From Bacillus haynesii (GTDB taxonomy: Bacteria; Bacillota; Bacilli; Bacillales; Bacillaceae): a stretch of 64,000 nucleotides of DNA. The notes below the pieces were generated by a model. The model was not told the DNA's origin and made no database searches. It saw only the letters and a program-made list of their open reading frames with translations. Both the position numbers and the translations under genes were made by a program. The stretch is from assembly GCF_001969855.1 (NCBI RefSeq), contig NZ_MRBL01000017.1, forward strand, positions 62,001 through 126,000, read 5' to 3'. Shown here one piece after another: positions 8,379 to 16,270 of this stretch. How positions within the stretch are numbered: the stretch's first letter is position 1; every line of letters starts with the position of its first letter.

Positions 8379-8594
8379 ATGCTGTGTGTTTTATACTTGT
8401 TGTTGCTATTGGTACAAAACAAATTAGTTATTTACGAGAAAGGATGGACTCGAGAGCAACTTACAAAGAGGGGTGGTATTAGTCAGTCTCCTACCCCTTT
8501 TCCTGTCTTTAAGATCGCCAATGCTTTTGGGTTATGGGGAGAAGGCCAAAAAATAAATAAACAATGTAAAACGCCTCATTCGGAGGCGAGTTAG
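8379..8594 (+). pseudogene. Possible XRE-family regulator relic
   Basis: A 71-codon frame contains EKGWTREQLTKRGGISQSP and, after an apparent internal deletion, KIANAFGL. These look like the first helices and the end of an XRE HTH (usual form GISQSTISxIExG...KIANALG). No good ribosome binding site or intact recognition helix is present. It may also be chance. Confidence 0.3.
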
Positions 8595-8634
8595 TGAAGG
8601 ACCCTCTCAAAAAATATTGTATTGAGAGGGTTTC
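8571..8634. terminator. Two consecutive hairpins
   Basis: CGCCTC/GAGGCG (8572-8588) and CCCTCTCAA/TTGAGAGGG (8602-8630) hairpins end the accessory region. The T runs are short, so their efficiency is uncertain. Confidence 0.5.
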
Positions 8635-8709
8635 ATCTTGAAAGTTTACAGAGATTGTTATCAATAATATAAGATTCTTGTTCAACTGGATAAAAGAGTA
8701 ATGGAGTTT

Positions 8710-9618
8710 TTATTTTACCCGTGTTTCGTTCTCGTATTGAGGTATAAATACTTCATTTATAAACGTGTCAAAAGACGTCGGGGTAGTATTTTCGGATGAT
8801 CGCTGTTCCAACATTCGAATGTGCTTTGTATTCAGAGCATGTGCTGTTTCTAAAACAAGGTCTATAATATGTTCTGAAAACCCTTGACTTCTCATTTCAT
8901 TTCGGGCTGCTTCTTCGGTTGTTTGTATATAGCCGAGGTTCGGTTTGCCGATCGCTTTTCCTATGAGCCTCACCGCTTCAGACATACTCAAGTCACAGCT
9001 GCCGTGCAACTCTCTTATTTGTTGATCTTGATGGTTAACTTTTAGCATCGCTTCTCCTGCAATTTGTCCAATGTCCCGTGTAGAAACCATAGGAAACTGG
9101 ACATCGGGGAGAAAAGGACCTTTTGCAGCATCATGAATTAAAATGTTTTGTATTTGTGAAAGTAAATTTTCCATGAAGTATCCAGCCCGTAAGTGCAAAA
9201 CGTTTAACCCTTCTATTTGATTCAGGCGTTGTTCGAGCAAGTGTAATCCTGCTACCGGTCCGGTGCCTTCTTCTTTATCTGCTCCCCAACTGCTGAGAGA
9301 AACAACATTCTTAACTTTTGTTTGTGCCAGAGCAGGGATTAATGCATTGATAATGCGAGTCTGGTAAGCGCGAAAATCAGTGCTCGTCACAATGTAATTA
9401 GGCTGAAGCATCACGTAGACAGCTTTCGCGCCGGTAAAAGCCTTCATCAGTCTTGTTGCATCTCCTGGTTCAGAGACAAACGGTTCAGCTCCTTTACGCA
9501 CAAACGGCTGTAAGCGTTCCGGGTTTCTGCCAATTACTCTGATCGGCTGTCCTTTGTCTAATAAATAGTTTGCAACTGCACTGCCTGTTCGTCCGGTTGC
9601 CCCTGTAATCACGTACAT
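8710..9618 (-). CDS. NmrA-like NAD(P)-binding reductase (atypical SDR)
   Basis: 302 residues from ATG 9618, behind GGAGGTG; the longer frame upstream is ignored. The start MYVITGATGRTGSAVANYLL is the Rossmann GxxGxxG motif of NmrA/HSCARG-type atypical SDR proteins, followed by VIGRNPERL, which would contact NADP. The catalytic YxxxK is not conserved, as is normal for this group, whose members act as redox sensors or quinone/nitro reductases. It is divergent from an HxlR regulator 114 bp away, a common pairing for aldehyde- or quinone-responsive detoxification genes. Confidence 0.75.
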   Translation of the reverse strand: MYVITGATGRTGSAVANYLLDKGQPIRVIGRNPERLQPFVRKGAEPFVSEPGDATRLMKAFTGAKAVYVMLQPNYIVTSTDFRAYQTRIINALIPALAQTKVKNVVSLSSWGADKEEGTGPVAGLHLLEQRLNQIEGLNVLHLRAGYFMENLLSQIQNILIHDAAKGPFLPDVQFPMVSTRDIGQIAGEAMLKVNHQDQQIRELHGSCDLSMSEAVRLIGKAIGKPNLGYIQTTEEAARNEMRSQGFSEHIIDLVLETAHALNTKHIRMLEQRSSENTTPTSFDTFINEVFIPQYENETRVK

Positions 9619-9640
9619 AGCCTGCACCTCCGTTGTTTTG

Positions 9641-9664
9641 ATACTATCATAGGAACTATGGTAT
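9641..9664. promoter_or_regulatory. Candidate HxlR operator
   Basis: The imperfect dyad ATAC-TAT-CATAG-GAA-CTATG-GTAT lies between the two divergent starts. TTTTGATACTA occurs twice (9636-9646 and 9703-9713). HxlR/YodB-type regulators bind TACTAT-like dyads. Confidence 0.4.
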
Positions 9665-9732
9665 AAAATAACAAGTAGGCACTTTTGTGACACGCAGTAT
9701 CCATTTTGATACTAATCTGGGGAGGGAAGCGA

Positions 9733-10074
9733 ATGCTGGTGAAATACAAGGATAACGAGTATAGATGTTCAATAGAATTGACATTGAAGTTAATAGGGGG
9801 TAAATGGAAAGTACTCATCTTGTGGTATTTAGGCGAAAAAAATATGCGCTTTGGCGAATTAAAAAGAGCTTTACCGCAAATTACGCAAAAAATGTTAACA
9901 AAGCAGCTGAGGGAATTGGAAGAGGACGGTATAGTCAATCGATTTGTTCATCATCAAGTACCGCCTAAGGTAGAATACTCTCTTTCTGAAATGGGCAAAA
10001 GCCTTTTGCCGATTTTAAGCACTTTGTCTGAGTGGGGGACTTTCTATGCAGAGCAGGCTGAATCTAATTATTAA
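9733..10074 (+). CDS. HxlR-family transcriptional regulator
   Basis: 113 residues from ATG 9733, 6 bp after GGGAGGGAAG. The family signature is clear: [22 protein letters not shown], then [29 protein letters not shown] and a wing with [17 protein letters not shown]. Cys13 just before the ELTL segment matches the redox-sensing Cys near the N terminus of YodB and HypR. It probably represses the divergent NmrA-like gene and responds to electrophiles. Confidence 0.85.
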   Translation: MLVKYKDNEYRCSIELTLKLIGGKWKVLILWYLGEKNMRFGELKRALPQITQKMLTKQLRELEEDGIVNRFVHHQVPPKVEYSLSEMGKSLLPILSTLSEWGTFYAEQAESNY

Positions 10075-10085
10075 TCCCGCAAAAG

Positions 10086-10118
10086 AAATAGAGCCTCTAA
10101 GAGACTCTATTTCTATAT
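10086..10118. terminator. Terminator hairpin after the HxlR gene
   Basis: AAATAGAG and CTCTATTT arms with an 11-nt loop. The A and T flanks allow use from both sides. Confidence 0.7.
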
Positions 10119-10182
10119 TAATAGAAATATCCAGAATACGAATAACGATTGAGGTTCTTTTACACAACTACAAGACTGTGGT

Positions 10183-11067
10183 TTATTTACTGAAAAAACG
10201 TAATACACGTTCATTTACATATTGAGGCTGTTCCATTGATAAAACGTGGCCTGCCTGTTTTATGATTTCCGCTTCAATACCAGGAACGAATGTTGAGGCC
10301 CGATGTAAGGCTGATTGCGGGTCATAGATGACTTCATGTTCACCCAGCAATAATAGAATAGGGACTTTTACTGATTTTAATTCGTCATCGGTGAAAACAT
10401 ACGGAAATCCGTCGGCGTTAGGCTTTGGCTGTCTTAATCCATCCTGCCACATTACGCCTGCATGAAACTGCTCTGCAAAAACCGGGTGTAACACATTACG
10501 GTCCGCCATCATCCACTTTAAGAAACTCTCTACTCCATCAGGCTCTGTGAGACTAATAGCGTATTGATAGAAATTATGATGAAACGGCAAAAATGTTTCC
10601 GCTGGACTAAGGATAGCTGCGCTTTCTACCCTCTCCGGCGCACGTAAAATGAAATTCATGTTATGAAGGCCGCCAAGCGAAAGTCCAACCATATGCGACT
10701 TCTCGATCCCCAGAGCGTCAAACACATCAAGAAGCCAATCGGCGTAATCCGCTCTCGTACTGCATAAGTCTGCAGGGATGCTTTTGTTCTTATCACCTAT
10801 GATATCGATTGCATATGTTCGGTATTTGCTGCTCCAATCCGCAATATTGAGATACCACATAGTGGAGCTGAATAATGCGCCATGAAGTAATACAAGCGGC
10901 GGGGCATCCTCGGGTCCGCTTGCAATAATATGCGTTTGGCCGAAACGGGTAGATACGTAAAAAGCATTGAAGTGAACGGGCCAAAGACCAAGGCTTTCAT
11001 CATAAGCTTGAAAATAGCGAATGCCGCTGGCGCTTAATTTTGGAATAATAGGTGAATGGTTAGTCAT
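10183..11067 (-). CDS. Alpha/beta hydrolase (carboxylesterase-like)
   Basis: 294 residues. The oxyanion region PPLVLLHGALFSS (about 57-69), the nucleophile elbow GLSLGG (Ser about 150), the acid in LLGEHEVIYDP, and a late His in QAGHVLSMEQP complete a catalytic triad. A cap domain lies between about 165 and 235. The size and layout resemble B. subtilis YbfK-type carboxylesterases, but I cannot fix the substrate. Start ATG 11067 follows GGGAGGAAAAG. No operon partner is visible. Confidence 0.75.
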   Translation of the reverse strand: MTNHSPIIPKLSASGIRYFQAYDESLGLWPVHFNAFYVSTRFGQTHIIASGPEDAPPLVLLHGALFSSTMWYLNIADWSSKYRTYAIDIIGDKNKSIPADLCSTRADYADWLLDVFDALGIEKSHMVGLSLGGLHNMNFILRAPERVESAAILSPAETFLPFHHNFYQYAISLTEPDGVESFLKWMMADRNVLHPVFAEQFHAGVMWQDGLRQPKPNADGFPYVFTDDELKSVKVPILLLLGEHEVIYDPQSALHRASTFVPGIEAEIIKQAGHVLSMEQPQYVNERVLRFFSK

Positions 11068-11366
11068 AAAACTTTTCCTCCCAATCCTGCTTAATTTGTC
11101 GTTTTAAAGAAGTTTTGTAGATATAACAGATTATAATAATAATATAATACAGATTTAATAGTCAGTCGAAAAACCTATTAAATATGGTTTTTTATTATTA
11201 TAACAGTTTTTAGATCTTTGTATAACAGATTGGGACCTGTATTCCTTTACCTTGTTTATTTTGAATAATATAGATATAAGCATTTCCCGTTGATTCGATG
11301 CGGAAAATATGCCGGATGATTTGACAGTTTATTTATAATAATCCATTGCTTTGTGATTATTCCAAA
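11068..11366. other. AT-rich intergenic stretch
   Basis: No gene seen. ATAATAATAATATAAT near 11130-11147 could hold the promoter of the hydrolase. An imperfect repeat, AATAGTCAGTCGAAAAACCTATT, is at 11157-11180. Confidence 0.35.
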
Positions 11367-11395
11367 TTGACATATTGTATACATTTGTATACAAT
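11367..11395 (+). promoter_or_regulatory. Strong SigA promoter overlapped by an inverted-repeat operator
   Basis: TTGACA (11367-11372), a 17-bp spacer and TACAAT (11390-11395). The dyad TTGTATAC-ATTT-GTATACAA (11375-11394) covers the spacer and the -10. Such GTATAC dyads bind GntR- or PadR-type repressors, so the two genes downstream are probably inducible. Confidence 0.7.
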
Positions 11396-11428
11396 GAGCA
11401 TCAAATATACAAAGTCAGGTGATGAATC

Positions 11429-11761
11429 ATGAAACATAAGGATTATAAGAGAGAAGGGTATCATCGGGGCGGGCGTCATAAAGGGAAAGGCGAGCTGGAG
11501 CACCGCGGGCCGAAAACGTTCCGTCGCGGGCGAGCGATCGCTTTTTTGGATATGATGAATCTGAAGCGCTCAACCATTAAGCAGCAGCTGGAACAGCCGG
11601 AGTTTCAATCGATCCAGCCGATTTTAGTCGGTGAATTAAAAGCCATTGATATGGTCATCAATGAATTTAGTCAATTATTTGAAATACACGAAAGTGAAAT
11701 GACGGAAAACAATGAGGAAACGCTTGAAAGTCATAATGAGAAGGGGGATGAACCGGAATGA
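11429..11761 (+). CDS. Hypothetical protein, first gene of O-methyltransferase operon
   Basis: 110 residues. A very basic, Gly/His-rich N terminus (HKDYKREGYHRGGRHKGKG) contains a run ending FRRGRAIAFLDMMN. A helical segment follows (LKRSTIKQQLEQPEFQSIQP, then GELKAIDMVINEFSQLFEI) and an acidic tail. GGTGAT precedes ATG 11429. The gene ends in an ATGA overlap with the broken O-methyltransferase, so the two are translationally coupled. I do not recognise the family; the basic N terminus suggests nucleic acid or membrane contact. Confidence 0.6.
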   Translation: MKHKDYKREGYHRGGRHKGKGELEHRGPKTFRRGRAIAFLDMMNLKRSTIKQQLEQPEFQSIQPILVGELKAIDMVINEFSQLFEIHESEMTENNEETLESHNEKGDEPE

Positions 11762-12397
11762 AACAGGTGAACCGTTATATTGATGCCGTGTTTACTCGCG
11801 ATTGACGCTTTTTTGGAGGAAGTCCTATCGTCTATTCAAGAGAACGGGATGCCTTCGCTCTCGGTGTCTCCCTCGACCGGAAAGCTCCAGACGATGCTTG
11901 TATCGATTCCCGGAGCAAGACGCGTTTTGGAAATCGGCGCTCTCGGGGGGCTACAGCGGGATTTGTCTTGCAGAGGCTTTGGCAAAGAAGGAACGCTGAC
12001 ATCTCTTGAATTAAATGAAAGCTACGCCGAGCTGGCGCACAGCAATCTTTCTAAAGCGGGATTTGGCGGCCAGGTATCGTATATGACAGGACCGGCATTG
12101 GAAAGCCTTGAAACATTAGCCGGCAATCAAAAACGATTCGATTTTTTCTTTATCGATGCAGACAAAGGAAATTATGAACATTACCTGGCGTATTGCATCA
12201 AATTGGCGGAACCGGGCGCTTTAATCGTTGCCGATAACGTACTTGCAGGGGGAAGTGTAGCAGACGATGATGCTGCACTGAAGCGTCATACCGAATCCAT
12301 GAAGACATTCAATCAAGCGGTCGCCGCCCACCCCAAATTAGAATCCCTGCTGATTCCGATCGGTGATGGGATGACCGTGTCGCAAGTCAGGAAATAA
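11758..12397 (+). pseudogene. SAM-dependent O-methyltransferase (YrrM/catechol OMT type), three indels
   Basis: The expected protein starts at ATG 11758 (MKQVNRYIDAVFTRD) but meets TGA after 15 codons. Removing one T near 11805 restores DAFLEEVLSSIQENG. Near 11946 a run of six G shifts the frame out of GALGGYSGICLAEALA, and near 11988 a missing A in AAAGAAGG shifts it back to KEGTLTSLELNE. The rest is intact: FDFFFIDADKGNY and IVADNVLAGG are the metal and SAM motifs of class I O-methyltransferases of the CCoAMT/YrrM type. The three changes lie at short homopolymers. They could be true decay or sequencing errors. Confidence 0.75.
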
Positions 12398-12411
12398 AAG
12401 AACATCATCTG

Positions 12412-12442
12412 GCTAGTTACTGATTCGGTGACTAGTTTTTTT
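12412..12442 (+). terminator. Rho-independent terminator
   Basis: CTAGTTAC/GTGACTAG arms followed by seven T, after the O-methyltransferase. Confidence 0.8.
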
Positions 12443-12534
12443 AATGCCTGAAACCGAAATGCAGCCACAATCTAAAATCGGAATATCGATAGATTCAGTT
12501 CATAAAATGTTGAAGGGGACATGCCCTTAACAAA

Positions 12535-12562
12535 TTGACAAAAGGTTCTTTTGTAGTAAAAT
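12535..12562 (+). promoter_or_regulatory. SigA-type promoter of the MFS gene
   Basis: TTGACA (12535-12540), a 16-bp spacer and TAAAAT (12557-12562), 73 bp before the GTG start. Confidence 0.6.
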
Positions 12563-12634
12563 TCAACTATTCATAAACGAAAGGAACCGCCGGGTTTGAA
12601 TGCGGGGCCAAATTTTAAATAAGAAGGTGTTGAG

Positions 12635-13918
12635 GTGGCGGGGTATTCTGATCGTACGGTTGAGAGTTACATAGATTCTCCGGATCAATTAAAGAGATTG
12701 TACAAAAGAGTATTAATCATTGTGAGTCTGTCGCAGATTTTCGGCGGTGCGGGGCTGGCTGCCGGGATTACGGTAGGTGCCCTGTTAGCAAAGCAAATGC
12801 TTGGGACGGATGCGTTTTCAGGAGTCCCTTCTGCCTTATTTACTTTAGGATCGGCAGGAGCCGCTTTCGTCGTCGGGAGGCTTTCTCAGCGTTACGGGCG
12901 CCGTACGGGTTTAACTGCCGGCTTTATGGTCGGCGGGATCGGCGCAATCGGGGTCATTGTTGCGGCTGTGATCAACAGTATCATATTGTTGTTCGTTTCC
13001 CTGCTTATTTACGGAGCGGGCACAGCGACTAACTTGCAGGCGCGGTATGCCGGCACTGACTTGGCTGATAAGAAGCAGCGGGCAAAAGCGATTAGCGTCA
13101 CAATGGTGATGACAACTTTTGGAGCGGTTGCGGGTCCCAATTTGGTGGATGTCATGGGGGAATTTGCTTCGATCATCGGCGTTCCATCACTTGCGGGACC
13201 GTTTATTTTATCGGCGGCAGCTTTTATTCTGGCAGGGCTTGTGCTTTATATTTTGCTTCGGCCGGATCCGTTGGAGATTGCTAAAAAAATCGAAACGTAT
13301 AGACAAGAAAATAAATTAGCAGACGAATCGAAGTCTGTCGGTGCTTCGGACGATCAAAAGGGGATTACAATTGGTGCCGTTGTTATGGTCCTTACTCAAA
13401 TTGTGATGGTTGCGATTATGACCATGACGCCCGTTCATATGCAGCACCACGGACACAGCTTAGGAGATGTCGGGATCGTGATAGGTTTTCATATCGGTTC
13501 AATGTATCTTCCATCACTTGTCACAGGGGTTCTTGTTGATAAAATTGGCCGGACAGCCATGAGCATCGCCTCAGGAGTGACCTTGCTGCTCGCTGGTGCA
13601 GTGGCGGCGCTGGCTCCCAGTGATTCGCTCGTTTTATTGATCATTGCCCTTTCGCTGCTGGGATTGGGATGGAACTTTGGATTAATCAGCGGAACTGCTC
13701 AAATTATCGATTCGACTGAGCCTTCAACACGTGCGAAAGTGCAAGGAACGCTTGATGTTTTGATCGCATTGGCGGGAGCTTCCGGCGGGGCTCTTTCTGG
13801 AATGGTTGTCGCTCATTCAAGCTATGCCGCATTATCTTTGGCGGGAGGGCTGTTATCCTTGGCTCTGATTCCAGCCGTCATTTGGTCGCGAAGAAAAACA
13901 GACACTCAAAAAGGGTAG
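12635..13918 (+). CDS. MFS transporter (12 TM)
   Basis: 427 residues from GTG 12635 behind AAGGTGTTGAGG. Repeated hydrophobic helices fall in two halves with a charged loop at about 205-240 (KKIETYRQENKLADESK). The motif VGRLSQRYGRRTGLTAG (about 87-103) matches the MFS loop 2-3 signature GxLaDrxGrr, and VTGVLVDKIGRTAMS repeats it in the second half. It is probably a drug or metabolite exporter. It has its own promoter, and the substrate is not predictable. A small hairpin (GGCCTC...GGGGCC, 13925-13946) follows without a T run. Confidence 0.8.
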   Translation: MAGYSDRTVESYIDSPDQLKRLYKRVLIIVSLSQIFGGAGLAAGITVGALLAKQMLGTDAFSGVPSALFTLGSAGAAFVVGRLSQRYGRRTGLTAGFMVGGIGAIGVIVAAVINSIILLFVSLLIYGAGTATNLQARYAGTDLADKKQRAKAISVTMVMTTFGAVAGPNLVDVMGEFASIIGVPSLAGPFILSAAAFILAGLVLYILLRPDPLEIAKKIETYRQENKLADESKSVGASDDQKGITIGAVVMVLTQIVMVAIMTMTPVHMQHHGHSLGDVGIVIGFHIGSMYLPSLVTGVLVDKIGRTAMSIASGVTLLLAGAVAALAPSDSLVLLIIALSLLGLGWNFGLISGTAQIIDSTEPSTRAKVQGTLDVLIALAGASGGALSGMVVAHSSYAALSLAGGLLSLALIPAVIWSRRKTDTQKG

Positions 13919-13977
13919 GAAAAGGCCTCATCGATACGGGGCCTATCGGACAGAACCGCCGGCCTTTCTTAATTTAA

Positions 13978-14166
13978 AATGAAATCGGGGCACCTGAGAT
14001 CTTCTTCAAATGAAGGATACTTTTTCAGCATCTCTTTTGACGGTCTCGGTTCCTCTAATAGAGGGAAACTTTGGTAAGGTAAAGGGAGGATAGGCTCCTC
14101 TATAAAAATAGAAATAAAGACTCCGTTAGAGGTATTTAAAACCAAATAATAATAAAAAAGGTTCAT
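13978..14166 (-). pseudogene. SAM methyltransferase C-terminal relic (copy A)
   Basis: The minus frame ends FPLLEEPRPSKEMLKKYPSFEEDL, then RCPDFI, the tail of YxbB/YodH-like class I methyltransferases (GF.i..L.EP.PsEELLKKYP.F.e....PdFl). No SAM-binding domain remains. A second, diverged tail lies at 15064-15138, so the bacteriocin-like cassette is enclosed by two relics of the same gene family. Confidence 0.55.
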
Positions 14167-14251
14167 TTTTGTTGTTTTCTTTTGAAATCCAATGGAAGCT
14201 ATTTAATTTTTATGATAATTTATGCTTTGGACATTGGGAAGGAGCTTCTTT

Positions 14252-14781
14252 ATGAGAAAATTTGTAACATTTTTAGCAGCTTTCACTCTATTATTTACTT
14301 TATCTATGAATTCAGTTTCTGTGGCTAATGCTGAAGAATCTAAAAGTTTAGGAACAATTAAAAAAATGAATAACAGTGAACTTGAATTGACATTTTATCA
14401 TTCTGAAGTTGTTATGAATTCAAATGGTGATGTAACAGTGATTGATAGTATCACTGGCAAAAAAGAGACATTGCCAAGTCGTACTGTAGACAAAAATGAT
14501 AATCCGGTAGATTTAGAATATGAAAAAAACGATAATGGACTATTAGTAAAGGTGATAAAAAGGAAGGCAGCAATATGTTCAGAACACAATCAGTTGCAAA
14601 ATGTGTACTTGGAACATCTGGGGGAACTGTTACAGGCGCAGGTACAGGGGGATTAGCAGGAGCAGCTGTTGGTACTGTTACGATACCCATTGTTGGAACG
14701 GTTAGTGCTGGCCTTGTAGGAACTATTGTTGGTGGCGTCGGTGGAGGATTGACTGGTGCTGCTGCATCTTGTTTTGATTAA
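14252..14781 (+). pseudogene. Secreted bacteriocin-like precursor, split by a frameshift at an A run
   Basis: Start ATG 14252 (MRKFVTFLAAFTLLF) has GGAAGGAG 8-9 bases upstream. A signal peptide ends near VANA-EE. The proregion NNSELELTFYHSEVVMNSNGD to DNGLLVKVIK follows. The frame is lost at the A5 run near 14552-14556. One more A would join it to KEGSNMFRTQSVAKCVLGTSGG and a 50-residue Gly/Ala-rich hydrophobic domain ending GGGLTGAAASC-FD, with a Cys at each end. This looks like a precursor cleaved to release a hydrophobic antimicrobial peptide. The downstream frame is -1, so either a one-base deletion or slippage at A-AAA-AGG is possible. Confidence 0.6.
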
Positions 14782-14795
14782 CTGTTGAAAGAAAA

Positions 14796-14832
14796 AATAA
14801 CGAGGGAAAGAGAAATCCCTCGTTATTTTAAT
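14796..14832 (+). terminator. Rho-independent terminator inside the bacteriocin-like locus
   Basis: AATAACGAGGGA and TCCCTCGTTATT arms followed by T. It separates the precursor from the putative immunity gene and could allow partial read-through. Confidence 0.8.
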
Positions 14833-14857
14833 CTAATATATAAAAAGGTGATTCCAT

Positions 14858-15013
14858 ATGAATAAGTTAATATTACCTTCTATAATCGTAATTTTTATAT
14901 TGTGGATTTTATTGCAAATATCAATAAATATGAATGTTTTTAAAAATCCATTGAATTATTGTATCATAATCGTTATATTTTTCTTGTTTTTGAAGCTTGC
15001 AAAAGAAAAATGA
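14858..15013 (+). CDS. 51-residue two-helix membrane protein, putative immunity protein
   Basis: ATG 14858 has an excellent AAAAGGTGAT ribosome binding site 6 bases upstream. The protein MNKLILPSIIVIFILWILLQ, then SINMNVFKNPLNYC, IIIVIFFLFLKLAKEK is two hydrophobic helices with a positive C terminus. Size, position after the precursor and the terminator between them fit a dedicated immunity protein for a pore-forming peptide. There is no homology evidence. Confidence 0.6.
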   Translation: MNKLILPSIIVIFILWILLQISINMNVFKNPLNYCIIIVIFFLFLKLAKEK

Positions 15014-15063
15014 ATACTTTTTACTTATAATCGTTCTTGTTTCAAATTCTTGCTATTAGCGTT

Positions 15064-15582
15064 TTTTTAATTTGAAAACGATAAAATCAGGACATCTAAA
15101 ACCTTCTTCAAATGACGGATATTTTTTCAGTAGCTCTTCCGTCTTTTGTTTTCTCCCAGCCGCTTTCCGGCGTAATGAAGCAGGGATGCAAAATCGAAAA
15201 AATAAAAAATCCGCGGCCTGTCAGCAGCCGATGCATTTCCTGAAACGCTTTTTCATAATCCTCAAGGTCTTGCATGATCATATTCGATATAATCAAATCA
15301 AAGCTTCTGTCTTCTAACATATTCTTCACAGTTCCCGTGCCGATACTCAATCGGCAAATCATCCGTCCTTTCCTTGGCAATGTCGATCATTCTCGGCGAG
15401 TAATCGACAGCCGTTACACTGGCTCCGGCCTTGGCCAGCAGCCTGCTGAAATACCCTTCACCGCACCCGGCATCGAGCACACGTTGATTCTTTACCATAT
15501 CAATGAGAGAAAAAATAGCAGGATTTAAAAATACTTCTTTGTGGATGTCTCCAAGTTCGGGGATGGAATCCATATGACCCAT
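15064..15582 (-). pseudogene. SAM methyltransferase, frameshifted and internally deleted (copy B)
   Basis: On the minus strand, GDIHKEVFLNPAIFSLIDMV and QRVLDAGCGEGYFSRLLAKAG (SAM motif I) are followed by DYSPRMIDIAKERTDDLPI. An extra G near 15318 shifts the frame, which goes on as NMLEDRSFDLIISNMIMQDL and FIFSILHPCFITPESGWEKTKD. There the family's roughly 80-residue C-terminal region is missing, and only EELLKKYPSFEEGFRCPDF with IVFKLKKR remains in another frame. It is a degraded YxbB/YodH-like enzyme. Confidence 0.7.
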
Positions 15583-15824
15583 ATATTTGGGGTTAAAGGG
15601 TTCATGGAGTTTTTAACAACCGCCTTCACTTTTTTAAAGAGCTCTTCTAAATTGATTCCGGTCTCGGGTATATCGCCGTAATGCGATGATTCCGGAGAAG
15701 GCAAAGTACGGTGATTCCCGGCGCTGCTTGCGTGCTCAATGACGATTTTGATAATTTGATTAACAAGAAATAAGATTTCCTTAATATTCTGGCCATTCGG
15801 ATCAATAATAGTGTTACTGGGCAA
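15564..15824 (-). pseudogene. PLP-dependent decarboxylase, N-terminal fragment fused to the methyltransferase relic
   Basis: From TTG 15824 the frame contains HRTLPSPESSHYGDIPETGI, NLEELFKKVKAVVKNSMNPL and, across a one-base shift, TPNYMGHMDSIPELG. This resembles the opening of group II PLP decarboxylases (NP.NP.ymGHMDSiPtL). At that point the sequence passes directly into the methyltransferase relic. No lysine-containing core remains, so this is a deletion junction. Confidence 0.5.
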
Positions 15825-15839
15825 AAAGGATAGTTGCGT

Positions 15840-16264
15840 AGTTCACACGCTGCTTTCTTTCACATTTTTTCTCAATTTGATTTTGGCGTATTATGGTTGT
15901 TTGATGAGTAATATGAGGTTCGAAGAAAAAATAAAAAGAACAAGTTATCATAAAAAGTTATTATTGAGTTTGTTTGATCAGTAAAATGATTATAACCATA
16001 ACATGATAGTTTAAGATAAATTCGGTAAACATCATTCAGGCTCTTTTTTTGCCTTCATGCTGAATCGAAGCGTGATGACAGAAGCTGCAATGACGCCGGA
16101 AGGCATTTGTACATGTCTATCAACAGAAGCCCGACACCACCCGGCGGTAACGCGTTCTCTTTGATTCATTCCTCTATTTTGCGAGCGTCTCTAAACAATA
16201 GGGAGCTTATCGCCGATCATATAAGTAAGGATATTTATGTAAAAGGATAGATGAATGGAGTTTT
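15840..16264. other. Intergenic stretch with a transporter-like relic
   Basis: Minus-strand bases 16032-16110 read PSGVIAASVITLRFSMKAKKEPE and stop, like the end of a permease, with no start or upstream domain. TATAACCATAACATGATAGTTTA (15991-16013) resembles the MerR-type palindrome at 6283. Otherwise nothing is seen. Confidence 0.3.
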
Positions 16265-16270
16265 TTGAGG

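Noticed and set aside
1..8640. Intact prophage or conjugative element
   Set aside because: Only a recombinase and cargo are seen; there are no structural, replication or transfer genes in the window.
12565..12634. T-box or riboswitch in the MFS leader
   Set aside because: GGAACCGCCGG superficially resembles a T-box antiterminator bulge, but no specifier stem, terminator pair or TGGNACC context is present.
15072..15528. Plus-strand open frames opposite the methyltransferase relic
   Set aside because: They are antisense to recognisable methyltransferase sequence and have no ribosome binding site.
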